Source: Alphaproteobacteria bacterium
GTDB lineage: Bacteria; Pseudomonadota; Alphaproteobacteria; Sphingomonadales; Rhodothalassiaceae
DNA: 7,313 bases
Assembly (NCBI GenBank): GCA_003695555.1
Contig: RFIU01000082.1
Coordinates: 1 to 7,313 of the forward strand
Reading direction: 5' to 3'
Shown here: piece by piece, positions 1 through 5,236 of the stretch
Layout of the letters: each line of letters starts with the position of its first letter
Position numbering within the stretch: position 1 is the first letter of the stretch
Translations under genes and position numbers: made by a program
The notes under the pieces: generated by a model
The model's database searches: none
Seen by the model: the letters and a program-made list of their open reading frames with translations, nothing else
What the model was told of the DNA's origin: nothing

Positions 1-1655
1 ATCAGGGCGAGCGGTTCACCCTCACCCTGATCGGCGAGGGCGAGGTGCGCGACCAGTCCGGCACCATCTATCGTGCGATTCAGGCCGATCCCGTAACGGG
101 CGAGGATCTCGGTCTCGTCATCCGGGGCAATGGCCGCGATGCCGATACCGATCTCGGCGCCGGGACGCGTGACGATGGGCGCATCGTCTCGCTCACCGGT
201 CTGATCGATTATGATCTCGGTTTTGCAACCTTCTCTTCGATCACCGGCGTGCGCACCCACCGCTATCACTACAAGGAGGATTTCGACGGTACGCCGCTGG
301 TCATCAACAACTATTTTCAGGATCAGAAGGGCGACTACTACAGCCAGGAATTCCGTCTCGTGTCCACCGCGGACGGGCCGTTCAGCTGGTTCGCCGGTGT
401 TTCGGGCTATCGCGAGAAGATCGACGCCCATTTCGCTCAGCAGGCCGACGAGGAACTGATGTGCGAGGCCTTTGAAGGGGTGAGCTGCGCCGAGCTTCTC
501 GATGGCGACTTCACGCCCGATCCGCTCGGTCTGTTCGAAACCAATGACGCGCGCGGACGCTATCAGGGCGTGGCCGCCTTTCTCGATCTTACCTACGCTC
601 TGACGCCGCGCTTCGAGCTCAACACCGGCGTACGCTACACCTACGACCGCAAGAGCTTCGCCATGCGGATCAATCCCGTGTCGAGCGATCTCGGCCCCTT
701 CTTCGTCTTCGGTTATATCACGGATCCGAATCTCGATGGGGGATTCGTCAAGGACAGGAAGAGCTGGGATCAGTTGACTCCGCGCTTTACCGCCCGCTGG
801 CGCGCCAGTGACGATTGGAGTTTCTGGGCGAGCGTCACCAAGGGCTACAAAGCGGGCGGTTTCGGGACCTTTTCGCTGAATCTGCCGACTCCGCAGGAGC
901 TGGGCTTCACGCCCGCCGAGATCCAGGCTTGCGCGGACGAGGAACTCGGCATCTTCTGCGTCGTCAATGACGACGGGACGGTACCGGCGGGCACGAAACC
1001 GTCGGCCTTCGATCCAGAAAAGGTCTGGTCCTATGAGATCGGCGCCAAGGCAAGCGCCTTCGATGGTCGGCTCGACCTTGATCTCAATGGCTACTATTAT
1101 CGCTACAAGGACCTTCAGATCACCTTCTTCGACGAGACGCTGCTGAATACGCTGGTCGAAAATGTCGGGCGGGTGAATGGTCTGGGCGTCGAAGCGACGC
1201 TGCGCGCGCGTCCCGACGCGCACTGGGATTTTCTGCTGACCGCCGCCTGGTCGCACACCTCGGTCCATCGCGTGCCCGAGGCGATCTGCACGGCCTGTGA
1301 CGGCAATCGGCTGACCCAGAATCCGAAATGGACCTTCGGGGCGTTTGCCGCCTGGTACCAGCCATGGGGCGACGGGCGGTTGGCGGTTTCTACCGACCTG
1401 CATGCCCAGACCGGCTTTTTCGGTGGGCTCGACAATCTTCGGCTGACCCGGGTCGAAGGTTACGCCGATGTCACCTTGCGCATCGCCTATGAGGCGGACG
1501 CGGGGTGGGAGCTTGCCGCCCATGTCGCCAATCTCTTCAACGATCTCTACTACGATGGAGCGAACGATGGCGAGTTCCCGATTCCTTCGACCTTCTTCGG
1601 ACCGTCCCGGCCACGAAGTTTCGGAATCGATTTCGTCTGGCGCTTCGGCGGCTGA
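1..1655 (+). CDS. TonB-dependent outer-membrane receptor, C-terminal part (5' end off window)
   Basis: This is the beta-barrel portion of a TonB-dependent receptor, an outer-membrane protein that imports a scarce ligand (siderophore, cobalamin, glycan or similar) using TonB energy. The frame is open from base 3, so the GTG at 45 is an internal codon; about 550 residues are visible and the signal peptide and plug domain lie upstream. Barrel signatures are clear: SQEFRL (nt 342-359), the WASVTKGYKAGGF strand (nt 825-863), FDPEKVWSYEIGAK (nt 1008-1049), ENVGRVNGLGVEA (nt 1158-1196), VANLFNDLYYDG (nt 1524-1559) and the closing PRSFGIDFVWRFGG. The barrel ends in an aromatic-rich strand, with two glycines after the usual terminal Phe. 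Six cysteines occur as three close pairs in likely extracellular loops. The ligand cannot be read from the barrel alone. No convincing terminator follows the TGA at 1653-1655. The family call is very secure; substrate is unknown. Confidence 0.95.
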   Translation, partial: QGERFTLTLIGEGEVRDQSGTIYRAIQADPVTGEDLGLVIRGNGRDADTDLGAGTRDDGRIVSLTGLIDYDLGFATFSSITGVRTHRYHYKEDFDGTPLVINNYFQDQKGDYYSQEFRLVSTADGPFSWFAGVSGYREKIDAHFAQQADEELMCEAFEGVSCAELLDGDFTPDPLGLFETNDARGRYQGVAAFLDLTYALTPRFELNTGVRYTYDRKSFAMRINPVSSDLGPFFVFGYITDPNLDGGFVKDRKSWDQLTPRFTARWRASDDWSFWASVTKGYKAGGFGTFSLNLPTPQELGFTPAEIQACADEELGIFCVVNDDGTVPAGTKPSAFDPEKVWSYEIGAKASAFDGRLDLDLNGYYYRYKDLQITFFDETLLNTLVENVGRVNGLGVEATLRARPDAHWDFLLTAAWSHTSVHRVPEAICTACDGNRLTQNPKWTFGAFAAWYQPWGDGRLAVSTDLHAQTGFFGGLDNLRLTRVEGYADVTLRIAYEADAGWELAAHVANLFNDLYYDGANDGEFPIPSTFFGPSRPRSFGIDFVWRFGG

Positions 1656-1709
1656 GATCGCCGTGCCGGGGTTCCCGACGAGAGCCTGGCGCGGTCTTTC
1701 CTCCACCCC

Positions 1710-1737
1710 TTGCGCAGCGCAGCCTGGGGCGTTATAA
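1710..1737 (+). promoter_or_regulatory. Candidate sigma70-type promoter for rpsF operon
   Basis: A TTGCGC element at 1710-1715 is separated by 16 bases from TTATAA at 1732-1737, in the context GTTATAAG. TTG-C-type -35 and TTATAAG-type -10 boxes are common in front of highly expressed alphaproteobacterial genes. This is the best match in the 230-base gap between the receptor gene and rpsF. Transcription would start near 1744, leaving a leader of about 140 nt. The call rests on sequence similarity only. Confidence 0.55.
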
Positions 1738-1740
1738 GCG

Positions 1741-1828
1741 CGGCCTTCCCGGGCGGGATCCTTGCTGCCCGGCGTCGGGACGGGCGGAAGTCGGATCCGC
1801 CGGCCGAGCGCGCGAGAGCGCAGGCCGG
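1741..1828 (+). promoter_or_regulatory. Structured rpsF leader, possible bS6:bS18 autoregulatory RNA
   Basis: The GC-rich stretch before rpsF can form alternative hairpins. Fold A pairs 1741-1745 with 1802-1806, leaves TTCCCG (1746-1751) bulged on the 5' side, then pairs 1752-1754 with 1799-1801 and 1756-1761 with 1793-1798 (GGATCC with GGATCC), and carries an inner hairpin 1767-1771/1781-1785. Fold B pairs 1800-1805 with 1823-1828 and 1808-1811 with 1818-1821; it excludes the base of fold A. Many bacteria have a bS6:bS18-binding leader with an unpaired CCG beside a stem, and the bulge in fold A ends in CCG. Against this, the candidate start site near 1744 would remove most of the outer 5' arm. 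No T-run follows, so fold B is not an intrinsic terminator. Confidence 0.3.
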
Positions 1829-1885
1829 TCAAGGAGCGTGAAGGGGGTCCGGCGTTCCGCATCTGTGACAAGGAGCACAAGCCAG

Positions 1886-2290
1886 ATGGCCTTCTACGAG
1901 ACCGTGTTCATCGTCCGTCAGGACGTGAGCGCCAAGCAGGTCGAGGCGATCACCGAAGAGCTCTCGAACATCATCGTCGAGGGCGGCGGCCGGGTCGCCA
2001 AGAACGAATATTGGGGGCTGCGTCAGCTCGCCTACCGGATCCAGAAGAATCGCAAGGGGCATTATGTGCTGCTGGCGATCGACGCGCCGAGCGAGGCGGT
2101 CAAGGAGATGGAGCGACGCGCGCGCCTCAATGAAGACATCATCCGCATCATGACGGTTCGCACCGAAGAGCTCGAGGAAGGGCCTTCGGTGGTGATGCGC
2201 GCCAAGACCGAGCGCGGTGGACGGGGACGTCCCCGTTTCGAGCGCGAGCGGGGCGAACGTCGTGAGCGACCGGAACGGAGGGCAGAGTAA
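1886..2290 (+). CDS. rpsF: 30S ribosomal protein bS6
   Basis: This encodes bS6, 134 residues, a small-subunit platform protein that binds 16S rRNA as a heterodimer with bS18. The N-terminal MAFYETVFIVRQDVS, the EYWGLRQLAYRIQKNRKGHY block (residues 41-60) and RLNEDIIRIMTVR (80-92) are typical of the family. The ATG at 1886 is chosen because AAGGAG (1870-1875) lies 10 bases upstream and homology begins exactly there; the open frame continues upstream but contains no bS6 sequence. Residues 105-134 form a disordered-looking tail rich in Arg and Glu, with an RGGRGR run at 110-115. The tail is longer than that of a minimal bS6 but mixed-charge tails of this kind are common in alphaproteobacteria. 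The stop overlaps the rpsR start by one base, implying translational coupling with its partner. Confidence 0.98.
   Translation: MAFYETVFIVRQDVSAKQVEAITEELSNIIVEGGGRVAKNEYWGLRQLAYRIQKNRKGHYVLLAIDAPSEAVKEMERRARLNEDIIRIMTVRTEELEEGPSVVMRAKTERGGRGRPRFERERGERRERPERRAE
2221..2236. repeat. Perfect 16-bp palindrome inside the rpsF tail
   Basis: ACGGGGACGTCCCCGT reads the same on both strands. It encodes part of the Gly/Arg-rich tail of bS6 and lies 53 bases before the rpsR start. In mRNA it could form a 6-bp hairpin with an ACGU loop. It may simply reflect GC-rich Gly/Arg/Pro codons. Confidence 0.6.
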
Positions 2291-2535
2291 TGGCCGCACC
2301 ATCCTTCGGGGGCCGGCGCCCCTTCTTCCGCCGGCGCAAGTCCTGCCCGTTCTCGGGCCCGAACGCGCCGAAGATCGACTACAAGGACGTGAAGCTTCTC
2401 TCGCGGTTCATCTCCGAGAAGGGCAAGATCGTCCCGAGCCGCATCACCAATGTGAAGGCGAAGAAGCAGCGTGAGCTGGCCCGCGCGATCAAGCGTGCGC
2501 GCATTCTCGCCCTGCTGCCCTTCACGGTCGATTAA
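2290..2535 (+). CDS. rpsR: 30S ribosomal protein bS18
   Basis: This encodes bS18, 81 residues, the partner of bS6 on the 30S platform and a contributor to the mRNA exit region. The whole family pattern is present: FFRRRKSCPFSG (residues 12-23), APKIDYKDVKLLSRFIS (26-42), GKIVPSRITNVKAKKQRELA (45-64) and the C-terminal IKRARILALLPF. The length is normal. The ATG at 2290 overlaps the rpsF TAA (TAATG), and GGAGGG at 2277-2282, within the end of rpsF, gives a ribosome binding site 7 bases away. This arrangement suits equal production of two proteins that bind as a heterodimer. The KIVPSRIT and KKQRELA blocks resemble alphaproteobacterial bS18. Nothing is broken or unusual. Confidence 0.98.
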   Translation: MAAPSFGGRRPFFRRRKSCPFSGPNAPKIDYKDVKLLSRFISEKGKIVPSRITNVKAKKQRELARAIKRARILALLPFTVD

Positions 2536-2549
2536 AGGGAGACGGTCCG

Positions 2550-3242
2550 ATGGAAGTGATCCTGCTGGAACGCGTCCCCCATCTCGGCCAGATGGGCGAT
2601 GTGGTCAATGTCAAGCCGGGCTATGCGCGCAACTATCTGCTGCCGCGCGGCAAGGCGCTGCGGGCGACCGAGGCCAACCGCAAGGCCTTCGAGGAGCGTC
2701 GCAAGGAAATCGAGGCGCGCAATCTGGAGCGCCGCCGCGAGGCAGAGGCGGTCAAGGAGAAGATGGACGGCGCCAAGCTCGTCGTCGTTCGTCAGGCCGG
2801 TGCCTCGGGTCAGCTCTACGGGTCGGTGGCGCCGCGCGACGTTGCTGCGGCTCTCGGGGAACAGGGCTTCCAGATCGACCGCTCGCAGGTCGAACTTGCG
2901 CGCCCGATCAAGACCATCGGCCTCTTCGAGGTGCTGGTGCGCCTGCATGGAGAGGTCGAGGCAAAGGTGGTCGTCAATGTCGCCCGTTCCGAGGCCGAGG
3001 CCGAAGAGCAGTGGCGGATCGGTCGCGCGCTGATCGCCAGTACCGAGCGCGAGGCGATGGGCCTGGGCGAGGAGGAAGAGGCCGAGATCGATACCGAGGA
3101 GCTGGTTGCCGAACTGCTCGAAGAGGAGGCGCTTGCCGAACGCGAGCAGGAAGCGGTCGAGGCCGAGAATGCAGGCGAAGCCGAAGCCGCGCAACCGGTA
3201 GAGAAAGCCGAAGAGACGGCCGAGGAGAAGCCGGAAGGCTGA
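2550..3242 (+). CDS. rplI: 50S ribosomal protein bL9 with long acidic C-terminal extension
   Basis: This encodes bL9, 230 residues against about 150 for the classical protein. The N-terminal rRNA-binding domain is canonical (MEVILLERVPHLGQMGDVV, then VKPGYARNYLLPRGKA at 21-36). A long connecting helix spans roughly 41-75. The C-terminal domain runs from about 76 to 147 and contains GQLYGSVAPRDVA (87-99) and RPIKTIGLFEVLVRLHGEV (118-136). Residues 148-230 are an added segment very rich in Glu and Ala with few aromatic residues, probably helical or disordered. Longer acidic bL9 tails are known in alphaproteobacteria; this one is at the long end as far as I can recall. AGGGA at 2536-2540 precedes the ATG by 9 bases, and the gap to rpsR is 14 bases, so the gene is the last of the operon. 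A strong terminator follows. Confidence 0.97.
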   Translation: MEVILLERVPHLGQMGDVVNVKPGYARNYLLPRGKALRATEANRKAFEERRKEIEARNLERRREAEAVKEKMDGAKLVVVRQAGASGQLYGSVAPRDVAAALGEQGFQIDRSQVELARPIKTIGLFEVLVRLHGEVEAKVVVNVARSEAEAEEQWRIGRALIASTEREAMGLGEEEEAEIDTEELVAELLEEEALAEREQEAVEAENAGEAEAAQPVEKAEETAEEKPEG

Positions 3243-3307
3243 ACGTCATCTCTCGCCCTCATGCCGGGCGTTTCCGCTTCGGTGATGGCCGAAACGAAAT
3301 AATCGCT

Positions 3308-3350
3308 GGGGCCGTGCCTTCTTCGGAAAGTGCGCGGCCCCGTTTCATTT
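3308..3350 (+). terminator. Intrinsic terminator after rplI with UUCG tetraloop
   Basis: GGGGCCGTGC (3308-3317) pairs with GCGCGGCCCC (3332-3341) over 10 bp, including one G-U pair. The helix continues through 3318-3321 with 3326-3328 and 3330 (single-base bulges at 3329 and 3331) to a C(UUCG)G tetraloop at 3322-3325. It is followed by GTTTCATTT (3342-3350), an interrupted T-tract. The position, 65 bases after the rplI stop, fits the end of the rpsF-rpsR-rplI transcript. Confidence 0.85.
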
Positions 3351-3379
3351 GATGCAGGCGGTCTTTATCAAGGTGAGGA

Positions 3380-3409
3380 CGCCCGTCCTTTGATGGATGC
3401 GCCCGTCCT
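3380..3409. repeat. 10-base direct repeat, CGCCCGTCCT, twice
   Basis: CGCCCGTCCT occurs at 3380-3389 and again at 3400-3409, exactly 20 bases apart, close to two helical turns. The first copy also forms the right half of a small hairpin, AGGAC (3376-3380) with GTCCT (3385-3389). It lies between the rplI terminator and the candidate ridA-like promoter, where an upstream activator or repressor could bind, but two short copies in GC-rich DNA may be chance. Confidence 0.35.
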
Positions 3410-3416
3410 CGTGCCT

Positions 3417-3443
3417 TTGCCACGGCTGCGCGGCTCTGCTAGG
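3417..3443 (+). promoter_or_regulatory. Weak candidate promoter for the RidA-like/COG3146 pair
   Basis: TTGCCA at 3417-3422 is followed by TGCTAGG at 3437-3443, a combination resembling alphaproteobacterial housekeeping promoters with a GCTAG-like -10 region. The exact -10 hexamer and hence the spacing (14-16 bases) are uncertain. A promoter is expected here because a strong terminator lies just upstream. Transcription would begin near 3450, about 70 bases before the start codon. Confidence 0.35.
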
Positions 3444-3473
3444 CAGGCGCAGGGAACGGCGGCTTCGGCCGGC

Positions 3474-3485
3474 GGTGCATGCACC
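3474..3485. repeat. 12-bp perfect palindrome in the ridA-like leader
   Basis: GGTGCATGCACC is a perfect inverted repeat 36 bases before the ATG of the RidA-like gene and just after the candidate promoter. A small CGGC-UUCG-GCCG hairpin at 3460-3471 sits immediately before it. The palindrome could be an operator for a dimeric regulator or a small RNA hairpin; no specific regulator is recognised. Confidence 0.4.
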
Positions 3486-3521
3486 ACTCGTCTCTCGAAC
3501 ATTCGATCAGGGAGAATCGTC

Positions 3522-3983
3522 ATGGACATTGATGCACGTCTAGAGGAACTCGGCATCCGCCTGCCGGCGCCGGCGAAGGCGGTCGCCAACTATCTGCCCT
3601 TCGTCGAGGTGGACGGACTCGTCAGCATTTCGGGGCAGCTGCCGCTCGCCGATGGGGATCTGGTGACCGGCAGGCTGGGCGACGATCTCGATCTGGACGC
3701 GGGAATTGCGGCGGCGCGGCGCTGCGGGATCAATATCATCGCGCAGATACGTGCGGCGGTGGATGGTGACTGGGAGCGGCTCGAGCGCATCGTGCGGCTC
3801 GGCGGCTTCGTCAATTCGACAAACGACTTCACCGATCAACCGAAGGTCGTCAATGGGGCTTCCGACCTGATGGTCGAGGTCTTCGGCGAGCGTGGACGCC
3901 ATTCGCGCTCTGCGGTCGGGGTCAATGTCCTTCCGCTCGGTGCCGCCGTCGAGATCGAGGCGCTGGTGCGGATCCGTTCCTGA
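3522..3983 (+). CDS. RidA (YjgF/YER057c/UK114) family protein, long subgroup
   Basis: This 153-residue protein belongs to the RidA superfamily, cytosolic trimers of which the best known hydrolyse reactive enamine/imine intermediates made by PLP enzymes. It fits the longer subgroup: a lead-in with LGIRLPAPAKAVANY (residues 10-24), VSISGQLPL (34-42), LVTGRLG (47-53), GFVNSTNDFTDQPKVVNGAS (95-114), EVFGERGRHSRSAVGVNVLP (119-138) and VEIEA (143-147). Arg129 and Glu144 have the same 15-residue spacing as the substrate-binding Arg105 and Glu120 of E. coli RidA, so imine hydrolase activity is possible but unproven for this subgroup. AGGGAG at 3509-3514, 7 bases before the ATG at 3522, supports this start; the open frame reaches back into the upstream terminator and is not coding there. 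A COG3146 gene follows after 18 bases, suggesting one transcript. The gene symbol is withheld because orthology to ridA itself is uncertain. Confidence 0.92.
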   Translation: MDIDARLEELGIRLPAPAKAVANYLPFVEVDGLVSISGQLPLADGDLVTGRLGDDLDLDAGIAAARRCGINIIAQIRAAVDGDWERLERIVRLGGFVNSTNDFTDQPKVVNGASDLMVEVFGERGRHSRSAVGVNVLPLGAAVEIEALVRIRS

Positions 3984-4001
3984 CGGCGGCGCGGGATTGC
4001 A

Positions 4002-5210
4002 ATGGTGTCCGACGTTCCGCCGGCCGCAGTGGGTGTGGATCGCTGGCGTCTCGAGACGGTCGCCGGTGCGACCGCGATCGAGGCGGCGGAATGGGAACGC
4101 CTTGAGACGCATGACAATCCTTTTCTCGACCATGGCTTTCTGACCGCTCTTGAGGATTCGGGCACCGTCGGAGGGGATACCGGCTGGGTCCCGCTTTTCC
4201 TGCTGGTCCGTGATGCGCTGGGAAGACTGGTCGGTGCAGCACCTGCCTGGCTGAAGGGGCATTCGTTCGGCGAATACGTCTTCGACCACCATTGGGCGCA
4301 GGCCTGGGAACGCGCCGGCGGGCGCTATTATCCGAAACTGCTGGTCGCCGTTCCCTTCACGCCGGTCACCGGGTCACGCCTGCTGGTCGCGCGCCATCTG
4401 GCGGCCGGCAGCAAGGTACAAGTTCGGCGACAACTGCTCGAAGGCCTCGTCGGTCTTGCTCATGAAGCAGGGCTGTCCGGGGTGCATATCGACTTCCTTC
4501 CCGAGGACGAGGCGGAAACGGGCACCACCGCCGGCTGGCTTGCCCGCATCGATCAGCAGTTCCACTGGCGCAATCGCGGCTGGGAAGATTTTTCGGATTA
4601 TCTCGCGAGCCTGAAATCGGCGCGACGCAAGCAGATCCGCCGGGAACGCGGCCGGGTGCGCGAGGCTGGTATCAGTTGCCGGATGATCCCCGGTGACGAA
4701 GCGACACCCACCATTCTCGACCATGTCTTCGCCTGCTATCTGGCGACCGCGATGCGCAAGTGGGGACAGCCCTATCTGAACCGCGAAAGCTTTTCCCTGA
4801 TTGCAGAGCGCTGCCGGGATCGCCTGCGGATCGGACTGGCAGAGGATGCAGACGGAATTCCGATCGCGATGGCGCTGCATCTGGAGGGCGGCGGGGCTCT
4901 TCATGGGCGCTATTGGGGGACACTCGCCCATCACCCCTTCCTGCATTTCGAGCTGTGTTATCATCAGGCGATCGAATATGCGATCGCCCGCCGTCTGGAA
5001 CGGGTCGAGGCCGGCGCGCAGGGCCCCCACAAGATCGCCCGTGGCTATGAACCGGTCATGACGCGCTCACTTCACCGCTTCACCGACCCGCGCCTGCATC
5101 GGGCGATCGCCGATTATCTAAGATACGAGCGCGCTGATGTCGCCGAGGCCAGCAAGATGCTCGCCGCTCATCTGCCGTTCCGAAAAGACAGGGGCGGAAA
5201 GACGGGCTGA
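4002..5210 (+). CDS. FemAB-like N-acyltransferase family protein (COG3146/PF04339)
   Basis: This 402-residue protein matches the COG3146 / PF04339 family of predicted N-acyltransferases, related to FemAB/FemX peptidoglycan aminoacyl-transferases with GNAT-like folds. Family blocks appear in order: NPFLDHGFLTALEDSG (residues 39-54), KGHSFGEYVFDHHWAQAW (85-102), RYYPKLLVAVPFTPVTGSRL (108-127), FHWRNRGW (187-194), the basic SLKSARRKQIRRERGRV (203-219), RYWGTL (303-308), HFELCYHQAIEYAIAR (315-330) and GAQGPHKIARGYEPV (338-352). No signal peptide or membrane segment is seen, so it should be cytosolic. The substrate is unknown; annotations invoking peptidoglycan are inherited from the family and not shown. 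Translation probably starts at ATG 4002, 18 bases after the RidA-like stop, where family homology soon begins, but the upstream ribosome binding site is poor, which hints at coupling. It converges with galU. Confidence 0.9.
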   Translation: MVSDVPPAAVGVDRWRLETVAGATAIEAAEWERLETHDNPFLDHGFLTALEDSGTVGGDTGWVPLFLLVRDALGRLVGAAPAWLKGHSFGEYVFDHHWAQAWERAGGRYYPKLLVAVPFTPVTGSRLLVARHLAAGSKVQVRRQLLEGLVGLAHEAGLSGVHIDFLPEDEAETGTTAGWLARIDQQFHWRNRGWEDFSDYLASLKSARRKQIRRERGRVREAGISCRMIPGDEATPTILDHVFACYLATAMRKWGQPYLNRESFSLIAERCRDRLRIGLAEDADGIPIAMALHLEGGGALHGRYWGTLAHHPFLHFELCYHQAIEYAIARRLERVEAGAQGPHKIARGYEPVMTRSLHRFTDPRLHRAIADYLRYERADVAEASKMLAAHLPFRKDRGGKTG

Positions 5211-5215
5211 AGGGT

Positions 5216-5236
5216 CGGCCGGTTCAGTCCCGGCCG
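5216..5236. terminator. Possible bidirectional hairpin between COG3146 gene and galU
   Basis: CGGCCGG (5216-5222) pairs with CCGGCCG (5230-5236) around a 7-base loop containing most of the galU stop codon. It sits in the 13-base gap and the last codons of galU, where convergent transcripts must end. There is no T-run on either side, so an intrinsic terminator is only a weak proposal. Confidence 0.3.

Noticed and set aside
1656..1700. Possible intrinsic terminator for the receptor gene
   Set aside because: Only a 4-bp CGGG/CCCG hairpin (1667-1677) with no adjacent T-run is present; too weak to call.
1505..1885. Upstream in-frame extension of rpsF
   Set aside because: bS6 homology starts exactly at ATG 1886, which has a good ribosome binding site; the extension overlaps the end of the receptor gene in another frame and crosses the candidate promoter.
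2532..3194. Minus-strand 220-codon frame opposite rplI
   Set aside because: It overlaps the whole of a certain bL9 gene, shows no family motif and owes its length to the GC-rich, Glu-codon-biased rplI sequence.
3269..3296. CGTTTC/GAAACG inverted repeat just before the rplI terminator
   Set aside because: The 6-bp stem has a 16-base interior and no T-run; the downstream UUCG hairpin is a far better terminator, so this was not listed as a separate feature.
3330..3521. Upstream in-frame extension of the RidA-like gene
   Set aside because: It begins inside the rplI terminator hairpin and has no homology; ATG 3522 has a well-placed AGGGAG site.
3540..4292. Minus-strand 250-codon frame opposite the RidA-like and COG3146 genes
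   Set aside because: It runs across two well-supported plus-strand genes and their gap, with no domain signature or ribosome binding site.
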